NCBI GenBank assembly: GCA_024114885.1
Contig: CP099424.1
Span: 62,001 to 126,000, forward strand
Length of the DNA stretch: 64,000 nt
From: Septoria linicola
Taxonomy: Eukaryota; Ascomycota; Dothideomycetes; Mycosphaerellales; Mycosphaerellaceae
Direction: 5' to 3'
Both the position numbers and the translations under genes were made by a program. Position 1 is the first letter of the stretch; the number at the start of each line of letters is the position of its first letter. This document shows positions 1-11,498 of the stretch, one piece after another. Below the pieces are notes generated by a model that ran no database searches, had not been told where the DNA came from, and saw only the letters and a program-made list of their open reading frames with translations.

Positions 1-3000
1 CTACCTATATTATACTAAGTAGCTAAGGATACTATTATAACTTAACTATCCTTAGATATAGATACTATTCTCCTTCTACTTAAGTCCTAAGAGGTAAGAG
101 ATAACCTAGATAAGATAGATATAGGTATAGCTATATTCTATCCTAGGTAGCTCTATTAAGGAAAGTCTCTACTAATATACTAGCTTTATAAGAAAGAGAA
201 GTACTAGTTAAAAGATTATTCTAACCTCTCTACTACTAAGAAACTATCCTAGTAAAGAAATAGTACTAAGAACTAGAAGGACTCTTAGAGATTATTCCTT
301 AGAGAGAGAGTTAGAAGATCCTTTTTACTAAGGAATACTAGATATATTAAGAAAGCTATCTATAAGTTATTATTATATAATAAGCTAAAGAAAGCTATCT
401 AGAGAATAGGTAAGTAGCTTTAGAGAATAGAAAAGTCTAGAAAGCTTCTAAAGAAAGGATTTTTAGCCTAGAAGTCTAGTTCTAGTTCTAATTCTAGAAC
501 TTATTCTAGTTCTAGAAGTAGTAATAATTCCCTATTAGAAGATAATAATTAAGATAAGTTAGCCTATTCTATAATTAAAGCTAAAAGCAAGTTATTACTC
601 TAAAAATAGCTCTTAGATTCCTATACCTTATCCTATATAACTAACTAACTATCCTTCTTTAGATTAGTAAAGCTACTAAGGAAGAAAGTATAGATTAAGG
701 TAAGAGGAGGATATCTCTATATAACTTACTCTAGACTAGTATAGATAAAAGGAATCTTAGGAGGAGAAGTTCTATTTAATAGAGTACTATTTATTTCTAA
801 TCTTAAAATAAATCTTATATTATAGTATTAGTTTAGTAAGTAATTTAGAGTCTAAAAGCCTAATTTTACTCTTACCTCCCTAGATAGCTAAATAGTTATA
901 AAGACTAAGCTAGTTAGAAGTGTTCTATTTATTAGTAAGATATTACCTCTTCTATAGGAAAAGTTATATTACTTACTATATAATCCTATAAAGGTTAATA
1001 ATACCTATACTACTTTATTAGAGAAGGATCTAAAATAGTAGAAGCTATAGTATAGAAGATTTATATACTTTAGAAGAGGGTTACTCTTAAACCTTTATAA
1101 AGTTACTAACTTAAAGGAAAGAATTCTAATTCCTAACTAGGAAGAGTATAAGTATAGGATCTATATAATAAGTAAGATAAAGAAATACCTAGGTAAGTCT
1201 ATTAAGAGAAGACCTAAAAGGTTAGCCTTTATATTAGTAGATATCTATAGACTATTACTATTATTAGTAAAAGGTTTTATATAGTAGCTTAAAATTATTA
1301 ATAACTTTTTAAGAAAGAAATAAGTATTTCTACTTAAAGCTAGATTAGATATACTAACTACTCTTTAGAACTAGAGGATTAAGGTAGAAAGGTAGTTAGT
1401 AGTACTCCTTAAGTCTATAAAGGCTAATAATACTAGAGAAATTACTACTTTAATTAAATAGTAGAAGAAGGACTTTAGAATTACTCTTAAGCTAACTAAG
1501 GCCTATAATTTATTCTAGAATAGAGTAGTTAAGAGGTCTATCTAAATATTAGAGGCCTCTATTAGAGTAATACTTAAAGAGAGTAAGATACCTATTAAGT
1601 TTTAGCTAGAAGCTCTTAAAGTATAGATATATATAAGGAATAAGCTCTTAAATAGACCTAATATTAAGAGATTTAAGCTCTTACCTAATAAAGCTTTTAG
1701 TAAGATTAAACTAATAGTCTCCTACTTTAAGGTATAAGGATATAGAGCTATAGTATATATAGATATAAGAGTATAGCCTTAGTAGGTAAGGAGTAATAAA
1801 CTAATAAATAGAGGAAAGGATACTATATTTATTAGATACTATAATAATATAGTAAAGGTATAGAAGTTCTAGGAGCTAGATATAAAGGCTATTAAGTAGT
1901 ATACTAATATAATCTTCTTTAAAGATAAGCTAGGTAGAGAATTAGACTTAAATATTAAGATTAAGAATCTCTCTAGTTTAGCTCTAGAAAGAAGACCTAT
2001 TAGAAGGCTAAGAACTATTAGCTAGCCTACTCTATAAGCTAGTAAGAGTACTCTAGGTACTTCTAGTCTAAGCTAGTAGAAGCCTTCTCTCTCTTAGCTA
2101 TTAGTATAGGTTTAGAAAAAAAAGAAACTCTTTATATAACTTCTACTTCTACTAGAAGATATAGGAGAGTATAGAAAATTCCTAGACTAAAAGAAAGTTA
2201 AAAAGAATCTAAGAATTCTACCTAAGAAACTATAGAGATAGATTAGGAGTAGATAGCTTTAAGGTAAACTCTTAGAAAGAGGAAAGTATTCTAAGAACTT
2301 AATAGATTTAACTAGAAGCTAAAGCTAGTTAGGCTTAAGCTAGATTAGAATAGTTAGCTAGATAAGGAAATACTCCTAGAGTATTAGGCTTTCTTCTTAG
2401 CTATAAGCTCTATTAACCTAGATATCCTATAGGATCTAGAATTCTTAAAGGAAGTTAAAGAGATTATATTCTCTACTACTAAAGAAGTAGGAATATATAA
2501 ATAGAAGGTTCTAATCCTAAGGAACTATAAGAAAATAGTAAGTAATCCTAAATAGGATTATCTCTAGTAAGAAGCTATTTAGAAGAAGCTAGATATACTT
2601 ATAAGTAATAATACCTAGACTATAGTAGTTCTACTAAAAGAGGCTAACTTAGTTACCTTAAGATAGATCTTTAATATTAAGAAGAAACTTAGTAGTACTA
2701 TTAAAAAGTTTAAGGTAAGACTAGTTATAAGAAGGTTCTCCTAAAAGTATAGAGTAGACTATATAGAAACTTTTACCTTTATAGTTAGGTAGGATACTCT
2801 AAGAGGATTTATAGCTATAGTCTATAAGAAGGACCTAGTTCTATACTAAGTAGATATAAATAATATATTTATAGAGAGTACCCTATATAAGGATATCTAT
2901 ATAATCTTACTACTAGGTATTAACCTACTAACTAGTATAGTCTTATAAGTTCTAAGGAGTCTCTATAGGCTAAAGTAAGCTATAAGAGACTAGAATTAGC

Positions 3001-5054
3001 TATATATATTAAAGCTAAAAGGAATAGGATTTAGATAATTAGAAGTAGACCTATATCTTCTAATCTATAAGAAAAGGAAAGACCTAATAATCCTAATCTA
3101 TATTAATAATATATCTATTACTATAGAGAGACTAGAAGATATCCTCTAGTTTAAAGACTAACTTAGTAAGATCTTTAAGATTAAAGATCTTAGAGAACTA
3201 GATAAGATTCTTAGAATAAGACTAATAAGAAATAGATAGTAAGGCTAGCTAAAACTTAACTAGAAGTACTATATCTAAGAGAACCTAGCTAAGATAGGAA
3301 TAGGCTAAGAAACTATATTACTAACTCTTTTACTAATAGATAGCTATAAAAGTCTAAAGCCTACTAGACTAAATAATAAAAGATATAATAAATAGGAGTA
3401 CTAATCTATTATTAGAATATAGATATAGCTTATAACTATTATAAGACTAGATATCTTATTTACTCTTAGAAGATTAAGCTCCTATATTAGTAATCTAATA
3501 GTAGAATATATAAAGGCTCTAAAGAAGCTAACTAGATACCTAAGATTAAACCTAGACCTTAGTTTAAGATACTTAAGGAATAGTTAAGGCTATCTTACTA
3601 GATATATAGACTCTAACTATATAATAGACAAGACTAATAGAGTCTTAATCCTTAGATATATTTTCTTCCTTTATAGTATACTAATCTTCTAGATAAGTAA
3701 GAAGTAGAAATCTATAGCTATATCTATAATAGAAGCTAAATATATAGCTATAGGAGTATATATAAAATAGTTATAATTCTTTAGTACTCTTTTAAGAGAG
3801 CTTAGATACCTAGATTTAGTAGGAGAATGTTCTTACTAACTAAGGATCCTTAGTAACTAGGAAACTATTACTAGAATTAGGCTAATTTAGCTAAAAGGTA
3901 ATAACTAAGCTACTCTTACTCTAGTTAAGGACTTATATATTTATAATAAGTCTAAATATATTAATATCTTATATAATACTATAAGAAAGCTCTAGTAGAA
4001 TAGACTTATCTCTATAGAATATATAAATATAAAAGAGATAGTAGTAGATAGTCTTACTAAGCTAAAGAATAGACTATAGTTTTAGGAGTTTATAAGGTAG
4101 CTCTATCTTATATAAAAGATATATAAAAGATAACTCTAAGCTTTAGAGTTAGACTAAGAGGAGTCTAAAAGAAAGATTTTAGTTACTTAACTCCTCCTTA
4201 GTTAGACTTTATAAAGTCCTAAATTCTCTTACTAATATTAGACCTATTACTAACTATAATATTATTATATAGTACCTAGCTAAACTAGATACCTTCTAAG
4301 GCTAAGTACTAGTTAATATTAAAGACCTCCTCTATAATAGCTATTATCTCTAGTACTAGTATATAGTTACTCTACTCTCTAGCTTAATATAAGATCTCTA
4401 TAGCTAAGAATAGTATACCTTAAAGGCTATTAGGGAACTAAGAAGCTATATAGAATATAACTAAGTAGGAGACTAGGCTATAAGGTATCTAGGGAGCTAT
4501 TAGAATTAGCTATAAGAAAGGATAGAGGTAACTTACTAGATAGTCTATATCTTAAATAATCTACTCCTATATAAGAGAGAAGGAAGATCTTATAGAAGGT
4601 ATTTCTTTTATCTTTTTATAGAAGATAGTAGTATAGAAAGTTTATTAGATTAATAGTTAGTACTATCTAGTTATTAGTCTAAAAAGTAAGTACTTAATAA
4701 CTAATTAAGATTAGGACTAGTATTTAAGTACTATAGATAATCTATTAAAAGATCTAACTATATAGTATAAGTAGGAGTATTAAGAATATATTCTAGATAG
4801 TTAGTCTAGATATAGATATCTAAGTATAGTTCTAGATACCTAAGGTATCTACCTAAGGCTTAGTAAGAGATATATCTTACTTCTCTTTCTTCTTTTCTTA
4901 GATAACTAACTTAATTAACTTTATATTTAGTTCCTAGTATATTACTACTATACTATATATATAAGTTAGTTTAAGATTAATCCTCTATTCTTCTTTACTA
5001 CGCTATACCCTCCTAGACATTATATAGTATATAATACGCTCTCTACTTTTAATA
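1..5054 (+). mobile_element. Ty1/Copia LTR retrotransposon, RIP-inactivated (copy A, 5' end outside window)
   Basis: Position 1 aligns with position 52996 of the intact Copia element at 51753-58051, and collinearity continues to the end of the 3' LTR at 5054. Read with TAG treated as former CAG or TGG, the forward strand gives a Copia pol: an integrase region at about 1200-2050 and a reverse transcriptase/RNase H region at about 2630-3850 (motifs such as VDYIETF, VDINN and EAKYIAI). Every frame is full of TAG and TAA stops. CA and TG dinucleotides are almost absent; I saw only isolated exceptions, for example near 3628 and 3829. This is the signature expected of RIP acting at CpA. The element cannot encode a working protein. 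The 5' LTR and any 5' target-site duplication lie outside the window. Confidence 0.93.
4778..5054 (+). repeat. 3' LTR of Copia copy A
   Basis: This 277 bp sequence matches the LTRs at 51753-52030, 57774-58051 and, inverted, 50712-50988 and 63033-63309. The family termini are TGTTAAG at the start and TTTTAACA at the end; here they are mutated to TATTAAG and TTTTAATA. The five bases after the LTR (5055-5059, GCTTC) would be the target-site duplication, but the matching 5' copy is outside the window. Confidence 0.92.
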
Positions 5055-7105
5055 GCTTCTAATATATCGCTTTAAACGAGAATATATTACTTAAGAAGAA
5101 AGGCCTTAATTAGGTTTAGTTTACGATCTCTCTAGACGATACTAGCGATAGAGGACGACTTTTACTAACCTCTAACACGATTAGTAATAGGCTCTTTAAC
5201 TATAAGGAGGCGAAGCTACTAGCGAGGCGTATTATTACTAATAAGTAAAGCTATAGTATAGGCTTCGTCGAGACTATATCTCTAGTAATTACTAACGATA
5301 TAAAAGCTAATCTTAATCTTAGTTAGAAGACTCTTTATACTAATATAGGCTCGCTAGTTATTTCGTACCTCTATATCCCTTAGTAGTATACTCGCGTAGG
5401 TAAAGAGTACTATATAATTCTAATAGTGTTTCTAGCCTACTCTAAAAGTTATATATTAGATAAGTTACCTAATAGTAATCGTATTAACGTTTCTATAGTC
5501 TATAGCGTATATCTCTATCGCGAGCGAATACTCTTTATAGCTTTAGGTACTATATATCTTATATAAGTAATAAAACCTTTCGCTACTAAGATACTACTAA
5601 GTAGCCTAGGCTCGATTTCTAATACCTTAGTAGGCCGAGTTCTATAGACGGATTAGATAGTAAGTATAGAAATAAAGAAGCTCTTTAGTATAAGTAAGAA
5701 GGAGTTTAAGGTCTATATAGCTAAATAGTAGACTATAGCTAAAGCTTAATTCGCTACCGTCTCTACTATAGTTATAGATACTAAGAAGTATATATTTAGC
5801 GAAGCTAGCTTTATAAGCGTAGATAGTAACTTAGAAGTATTAGTATCGAAGAAGAGAGAAGCTATACCTAAGGAGATCTCTAAGGATATAGTAGAAGAGT
5901 AGCGTCTAGCGAATAATAACTAGATCTAAGAAGATATTTTTAGTAGTTATTATTAGAAAAGGTAACTATTTAATAGGCCTCTAATTAAAAGTTTAATAGA
6001 CTTTAATAGAAAAACTAGCTAGTTTTAAGCGATTCTAAGTAAGATCTACGAGTAGTTAGGTATCTAGTTAAATACTAAGGAAGAGAGGATTAGTAAGGTA
6101 AAGGCCTATCTATATACTATACTTAGTATATTCTCTACTATAGCGACGTAGTTACTATACTCGAGTATATTCTTTAAAAACTCTTCTAATTCTCTCTTAG
6201 ACTTTCTTTCTATATACGATTTTTCTATATCTAAGTAAAGATAGTCGACTCGTACTATAACTATAACCTTAACGTAAGTACTATACTACTAAAACGTACT
6301 AGAGTCGTAGTTATAAACTACCTACTCTATACTATTAATAATATTAGAGGCTACGAAGATATAGATATCTATCTCTACTATATTAAGTATAGCTATAAGG
6401 GTATAGCTCTTCGAACGCCTCTTAACTATACTTTATCTACTAATAGACTATATATAGACGACGAGCCTTTATACGACGAGGTTATAAAGCCTAGTTAGAA
6501 GATTAAGTATTAGCGCTATAAGCGTAGCTACTATACCTACGAGTATATTACTAATAGTAACCTTAAGTAGTAGGCGTACTATATACTATACTACTAGTAG
6601 TAGCTAGAGACTCTCTTAGAGAGCGTATATAAAGAGTAGGCTAAGCGTCGCTTAAAGAACCTCTATACCTCTATTAAGACCTCTAAGAAGATCTTTACTA
6701 GTAATAAGAGTAAAGTAGTTAGTAGCTAGGATACGCTATATAAGGCGAGCGTACTCGCTCTACTAGCGACTAGTATAATATCTATTACTAGTCTAGTAGA
6801 GACCTAGCGCTAGTCTAACTTTATAGTAGCTATATTCAAGCTATAGTACGAGATATATCTACTTTTCCTATACGACTCTTCTATAATACTAATACTCTTC
6901 GTAGACTAACTATATAGTAGGCGCCTCTAGCGACGCTCTAGATACTATTATAAAGATAGCCTACTCTAAGAGTAGTAACTAGGAGAAGAGTAAGCTCTCT
7001 AAGGATATAGTATCTAATAAGAAGATAGATAAGGATAAGGACGAGGACGAGAATAGCGTCGCTAGTAGAAATACTAGCGATACTAATACTACGCTATCTA
7101 TAGAC
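5055..7105. repeat. RIP-degraded repeat of unknown class
   Basis: This stretch flanks Copia copy A and has the same loss of CA/TG, but it keeps many CG dinucleotides, unlike the CpG-poor Copia sequence. Stretches at about 5640-5940 and 6480-6900 on the forward strand read as protein-like sequence if TAG is taken as a lost Gln or Trp codon, so this was once coding DNA. I do not recognise the protein. The part from 5954 to 6128 is one arm of a long inverted repeat whose partner is 8571-8744. It could be the body of a DNA transposon or an unrelated element in which other repeats landed. Confidence 0.6.
5954..6128 (+). repeat. Left arm of about 175 bp inverted repeat
   Basis: The arm starts with TAGAAAAGGTAACT and its reverse complement is found at 8571-8744, ending AGTTACCTTTTCTA. 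The two arms match over about 175 bp with scattered differences, mostly C/T or G/A as RIP would leave. They enclose about 2.4 kb that includes a Gypsy integrase relic on the minus strand. Terminal inverted repeats of a DNA transposon, or an inverted duplication of an older repeat, would both explain this. Confidence 0.75.
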
Positions 7106-7109
7106 GATA

Positions 7110-8470
7110 CCTAAGTATTTTACTCGCTCTCTACCTATACTTCTTATACTCTACTTACGCCTATATAAGCTATAGTTAAATTCTTACTTCTTACTTATAG
7201 GTACTATATAATCTACTTAGTAGGCGTATATAAATAATATAGTTTATACTTTAATATATTCTAAATACCTTAGTAATTTTCTTACTCTCTTAAATTTAAA
7301 GTTTACTTCTATATATAGATTTAGCGCTTAGTACTTAGTATTACTATATTAGTACCTTAGCGCTTCTATCTTACTACGCGCCTACTCGTACGTAGCGCTT
7401 TAAATACGTCTAGTACTATATAGCTACTAATATATTCTTTAGATTCCTACTAGTTATACTCTTTAGACTAGCTCTACTAGCGGATTAAGTACTAGTATAC
7501 GCTCTTTCTTACTCGAGTTCTAAGGATCTTCTTAACTTCCTATTTACTCTAGTAGTCTATAAGTAGTATACTCTCTATATATGTCTTACTACTCTTCTAA
7601 GGTTCTAGAAGTAATATATAAAATACGTTATAGATAAGAGCGTCTAGTAGTAGAGCTAAGCGATACGCCTACTTCTCTATTATATTAATTACCTTAAAAG
7701 GCCTAGTAAACTTATCTACTAACTTCTTCGAAGGAACCTTTAACTATAGATTCTTCGTCGATAGTAAGACTATATTACTAACCTTATATTCCTTAGCCTA
7801 ATATCTATTATTAAAGTATCTAGCCTATACCTTACTTACTTCTCGCTAGCGTCTACTTAGCGTTTTATAGTTCTTCTTTAATCTTTCTATAGCTTCCTTA
7901 GTAGCTAGTACCTCTCTTTTAAAAAGCGCGCTCTAAGCTTCTCGTCTATTTATTACTAGCTCTAGATTAAAGCTATATAGCGCTATAAATAGTAATACCT
8001 TTAGTATCGTATATATACTATTATTATATACGAACTCGGCTTATACTAATAGGTCTACCTAGTTATCTTACTACTCTATATAGTAGATATATAGATAAGT
8101 CTTAAGTATCTAATTCGCTCTTTTAGTTTACCTATCTATTTATAGATAGAATACTATACTTAGCTTATATTCTATATACGCCTTATAGTAGAAGTTAGAC
8201 TAGAACTAACTTATAAATATAGACCCTCTATCGCTAATAATACCTATAGGTATACTATAATACCTAATTACTTCTAATATTAAGACCTCTATAAGGTTAC
8301 TACTAGTATACCTCTTTATCGTTAGTACTAATAGATAATAACTACTCTAATACTAACCCTCTAGATAGGTATAAGAGTAGCTATTATAGAACAAGACCTA
8401 TTTAGAGAGTAATAGTCTTATAATATATAGGTTAAATAGTAGTAACGAGCTTAAACTAGTAGCTCTAGGA
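7110..8470 (-). mobile_element. Ty3/Gypsy integrase relic, RIP-degraded
   Basis: On the minus strand, 8340-8215 reads as an integrase core ending in a segment like IPIGIISDRGS, which fits the second catalytic Asp region of Gypsy integrases. Further along, at about 7790-7690, it reads VLLSTKNL followed by KVPSKKLVDKF, the GPY/F-type C-terminal module. Numerous TAG stops interrupt the frame, as expected from CAG/TGG changed by RIP. No reverse transcriptase lies upstream on the same strand within the fragment, so this is a truncated piece enclosed by the inverted arms at 5954-6128 and 8571-8744. Confidence 0.8.
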
Positions 8471-8570
8471 CTAAGAGCCTATACTAGAACCGTAGGATAT
8501 TAAATTAATCAAGTAGAGTAAATATTCCTATCTTAGAAGCGAGCTACTACCTTACTTTTATACTAAAACT

Positions 8571-8744
8571 ACTAAGTATAGTATATAGGTAGGCCTTTAC
8601 CTTACTAATCCTCTCTTTCTTAGTATCTAACTAGATACCTAACTACTTATAGAGCCTTCTTAGAATTACTTAAAACTAGCTAGTTTTCCTATTAAAGTCT
8701 ATTAAACTTTTAATTAGAGGCTTATTAAATAGTTACCTTTTCTA
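8571..8744 (-). repeat. Right arm of about 175 bp inverted repeat
   Basis: Reverse complement of 5954-6128. Immediately to the right, without a gap, comes Gypsy LTR-like sequence starting AGCGCTCTATATATTAC. Confidence 0.75.
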
Positions 8745-8935
8745 GCGCTCTATATATTACTATATACCTCTTTTATAGTTATATTAGAGAGCTATAGGCC
8801 TCTATAGATTACTACTCTTAAAAAGAGAAGAATTAGAATTATAAAAGAAGTATATAGTAATATATAGAGCGCTCTTCTAATAAGACTATTAGGATATTAT
8901 AAGACTAATTCTTATCTTCTTTTAGATATATACGT
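8745..8935 (-). repeat. Gypsy LTR-like sequence with a palindromic edge
   Basis: The reverse complement of this stretch matches the left end of the Gypsy element at 49120-49265, including the run AAGAATTAGTC and the run GCGCTCTATATATTAC. The second run occurs twice here in opposite orientations, at about 8746-8778 and 8835-8872, giving a hairpin of about 34 bp arms. It is probably a broken Gypsy LTR rearranged on itself. Confidence 0.7.
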
Positions 8936-8939
8936 ATAC

Positions 8940-9900
8940 TATAATTATACTATACGCTAAGCCTACGAGCCTAAGGCGTATCTAACTTTCGATCTTACCT
9001 AGCTCTTATAATAGTAGTCTCTTTTAAAGTAGCTAGTTTTACTATATCTATAATAAGTTAGTTCTTCTTACTTTCTAGACTTTCTATTATCTCTACCTTT
9101 CTTAAAGGTTCTCTTCTAGATAGTATCTAGTTCTATTAGTTATAGACTATAATAGAGTTTCTTCTTATAGTTATAGTATAGTTTAAAACTCTATCGTCCG
9201 ACTTAGTCTAGAACGTATCTAGCTACTCTAGAGATCTTAGAATTATAGCGTCTCTTAAGAGTATACTTATAAAGGCTATCGTCGATCTTAATCGATTCCT
9301 ATATTAACTATCTAAGGTTCTTAATATTAGCTACTCGATAGAGTCGAGATAGTTCGTTTTTAATATTTTTCTTAAGTCCTCTTCTAAATATTACTTAGAG
9401 AGCTTTATTATCCTATCTAATTATCTAGGTATACTTCTAGAACTTAGTAGTATACTCTACGTAAGAGGTAGTTTATTTAAGATATTAAATAACTCTAACT
9501 ATAGTACTAATCTCGTTAGAGATTCTAAATAACTAGGCTATCTAGGTCTTAAGCTAGTTAAAGTTAGTAAATATTCTATCTTTATCTTTATTCTTATAAA
9601 GATAGGATTCTAGGTATAGCTTAAGCTAATACTTAGCTCTATCTTATAAGAAAGTAGAAGTAAAGAGTACCTTATTAGCTTTAGATACTTTATTAAATCT
9701 AAAGTATAATACTAGTTAATTAAACTAGGTAGAGAGCTTATTATAGTCTCTATAGTAGATATTAGGTCTAGCGATCTTAAGGTCCTTAAGATCGATCTAT
9801 CTATTATAGGCTTAGCTAGTTTATAAGAAACGAATAGTTTCTACTTTACTAAGAGTAGAAGTTCTCTAAACGTTTCTATTATTAGTAGATATCCTTAAGA
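8940..9900 (-). mobile_element. Ty3/Gypsy gag relic, RIP-degraded
   Basis: On the minus strand around 9460-9230 a reading frame interrupted only by RIP-type stops gives a gag-like helical segment containing SRNTIEDLR-like and YRNRLRSTIAF-like strings, typical of the region of Gypsy gag just before the zinc knuckle. Length and order fit a gag that follows an LTR at higher coordinates. No intact frame remains. Confidence 0.55.
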
Positions 9901-10094
9901 GGATATAAAGCTATTAGGTTATTACTAAGGCGATAACCTAAGATCTTACTAAGTAGGTACTTAGCTTAATTAGGTTTAGGCTAGATAGAGAGGTCTAGTT
10001 AGAAGTATAACGAAGAAAGGATTCTTAGAATTCTAATTAGTAAGATAGAATAGTAAGTTATATACGATAACTATCTAGGACTACTTATCGTATA

Positions 10095-10736
10095 TATATA
10101 TAAAGAAAATTCCTATATCTTTTAAGATTACTTTATAGAGTCGTAATTAATAATTACTCGTAGTAACTAATAGTTATCTTAGTATTACTAAGGTTTAATT
10201 AGATATATATATACTATAGCTATCTATTAGTACCTACTAGCTACTATATTTCTCTAATTACTCTATTACGAGTAAGTAGCCTTTCTATAGATAAGGTCTA
10301 TTATCTAATAATCGTAGAGGTTCTAATAGCTACGCTATTAAACTATAATATAGTTATCTAAGAAGAAAAGAAGAAGAAGTAAGATATACTTCTTACTAAG
10401 CCTTAGGTAGATATCTTAGATATCTAGAACTATATCTAAATATCTATATCTAATCTAACTATCTAGGATATATTCTTAATATATAAAAAAAAGATTTCTA
10501 TATCTTTTAAGATTACTTAATAGAGTCGTAATTAACGATTACTTATAGTAACTAGTAGTTACCTTAGTATTACTAAAAAGTAATTAGATATATATACGCT
10601 ATAGTTATCTATTAGTATCTACTAGCTACTATATTTCTCTAATTATCTTATTATAGATAAGTAGCCTTTCTATAGATAAGGCCTATTATCTAATAATCGT
10701 AGAGGTTCTAATAGCTATACTATTAAACTATAATAT
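10095..10736. repeat. Two about 255 bp direct repeats separated by a 130 bp Copia LTR scrap
   Basis: Unit 1 is about 10095-10351 and unit 2 about 10482-10736; both run from CTATATCTTTTAAGATTAC to TTAAACTATAATAT with scattered transition differences. Between them, 10352-10481 is the inverted first half of a Copia LTR, ending in CTTAATA exactly as the full LTRs do. The paired units could be LTRs of another element or a tandem duplication. The scrap lacks the other LTR half, so it is not a clean solo LTR. Confidence 0.75.
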
Positions 10737-11285
10737 AAAGATAGAGTATTCGTAAGTAATAACTAGAATAAGATCGACTCTAGAAAGCCTTAGCTCTTCT
10801 ACTATCTAAGATAGATTAGTAAGATAAGTATAAGTCTTATAAATAGTAGCGTTTATCTTCTAAGAGTTAAAGAAGACTATAAGCCTATAAGTATATATAG
10901 TACGAGATACTACTACTAGACGCTATATATCCTCTTCTTTAATACGTACTACGTTAGTATTAAGATAACTTACTATCGTTTATATATCGTACTCTACGAG
11001 CCTCGTATCGAAAGGCTTAACTAATAGTCTATTACCTATTAAGTTAAGCCTAATATTATATACTATACTATAATACTTAAAAAATTTATATTTAGGTAGA
11101 GAGATCTATAAAGCTATAACGAGTAGAGAGTATCGAGAACTAATACTAGAGATAGATAAGGCCTAACTCGAAGAATAGCTTACGGATTAATATAATAGCT
11201 ATCGTCCGTATTCGCGTAAGGCGATTAGTAGATATAGTCTACTAAGAAAGGTCGCTAAGATCTCGTATATCCGCGAGCCTAAGAG
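10737..11285. repeat. RIP-degraded AT-rich DNA, class unknown
   Basis: CA/TG-depleted, CG-retaining sequence up to the edge of the gene island. No protein family recognised. At about 11285, within GAGGTAGGTCAAACACCGTG, base composition switches abruptly to normal. Confidence 0.7.
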
Positions 11286-11498
11286 GTAGGTCAAACACCG
11301 TGAGGACGGAGCAAGGATAATAGATCAGATTCTACTACTATGTACTTGTCTAGCTACGATTTTCTGGATATCGATATCACCGCTTTTGACATCCGGGTTC
11401 GAATGAACACGTGGGCAATAGGCCAATTCCGCAAAGCGGGCTTTCGGGCGAGAATGCTGCGCAACCTTGTAGTAAGATGAACGAGTCAATTCATGCGT

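Noticed and set aside
8745..8880. CRISPR-like or integron-like palindromic repeats
   Set aside because: There are only two inverted copies and they match a Gypsy LTR; no regular spacer array exists and the organism is a fungus.
11390..11420. GGTTCGAAT resembling a tRNA B box
   Set aside because: The flanking five bases on each side (CCGGG and GAACA) cannot pair as a T stem, and no A box or acceptor stem is present at the right distance.
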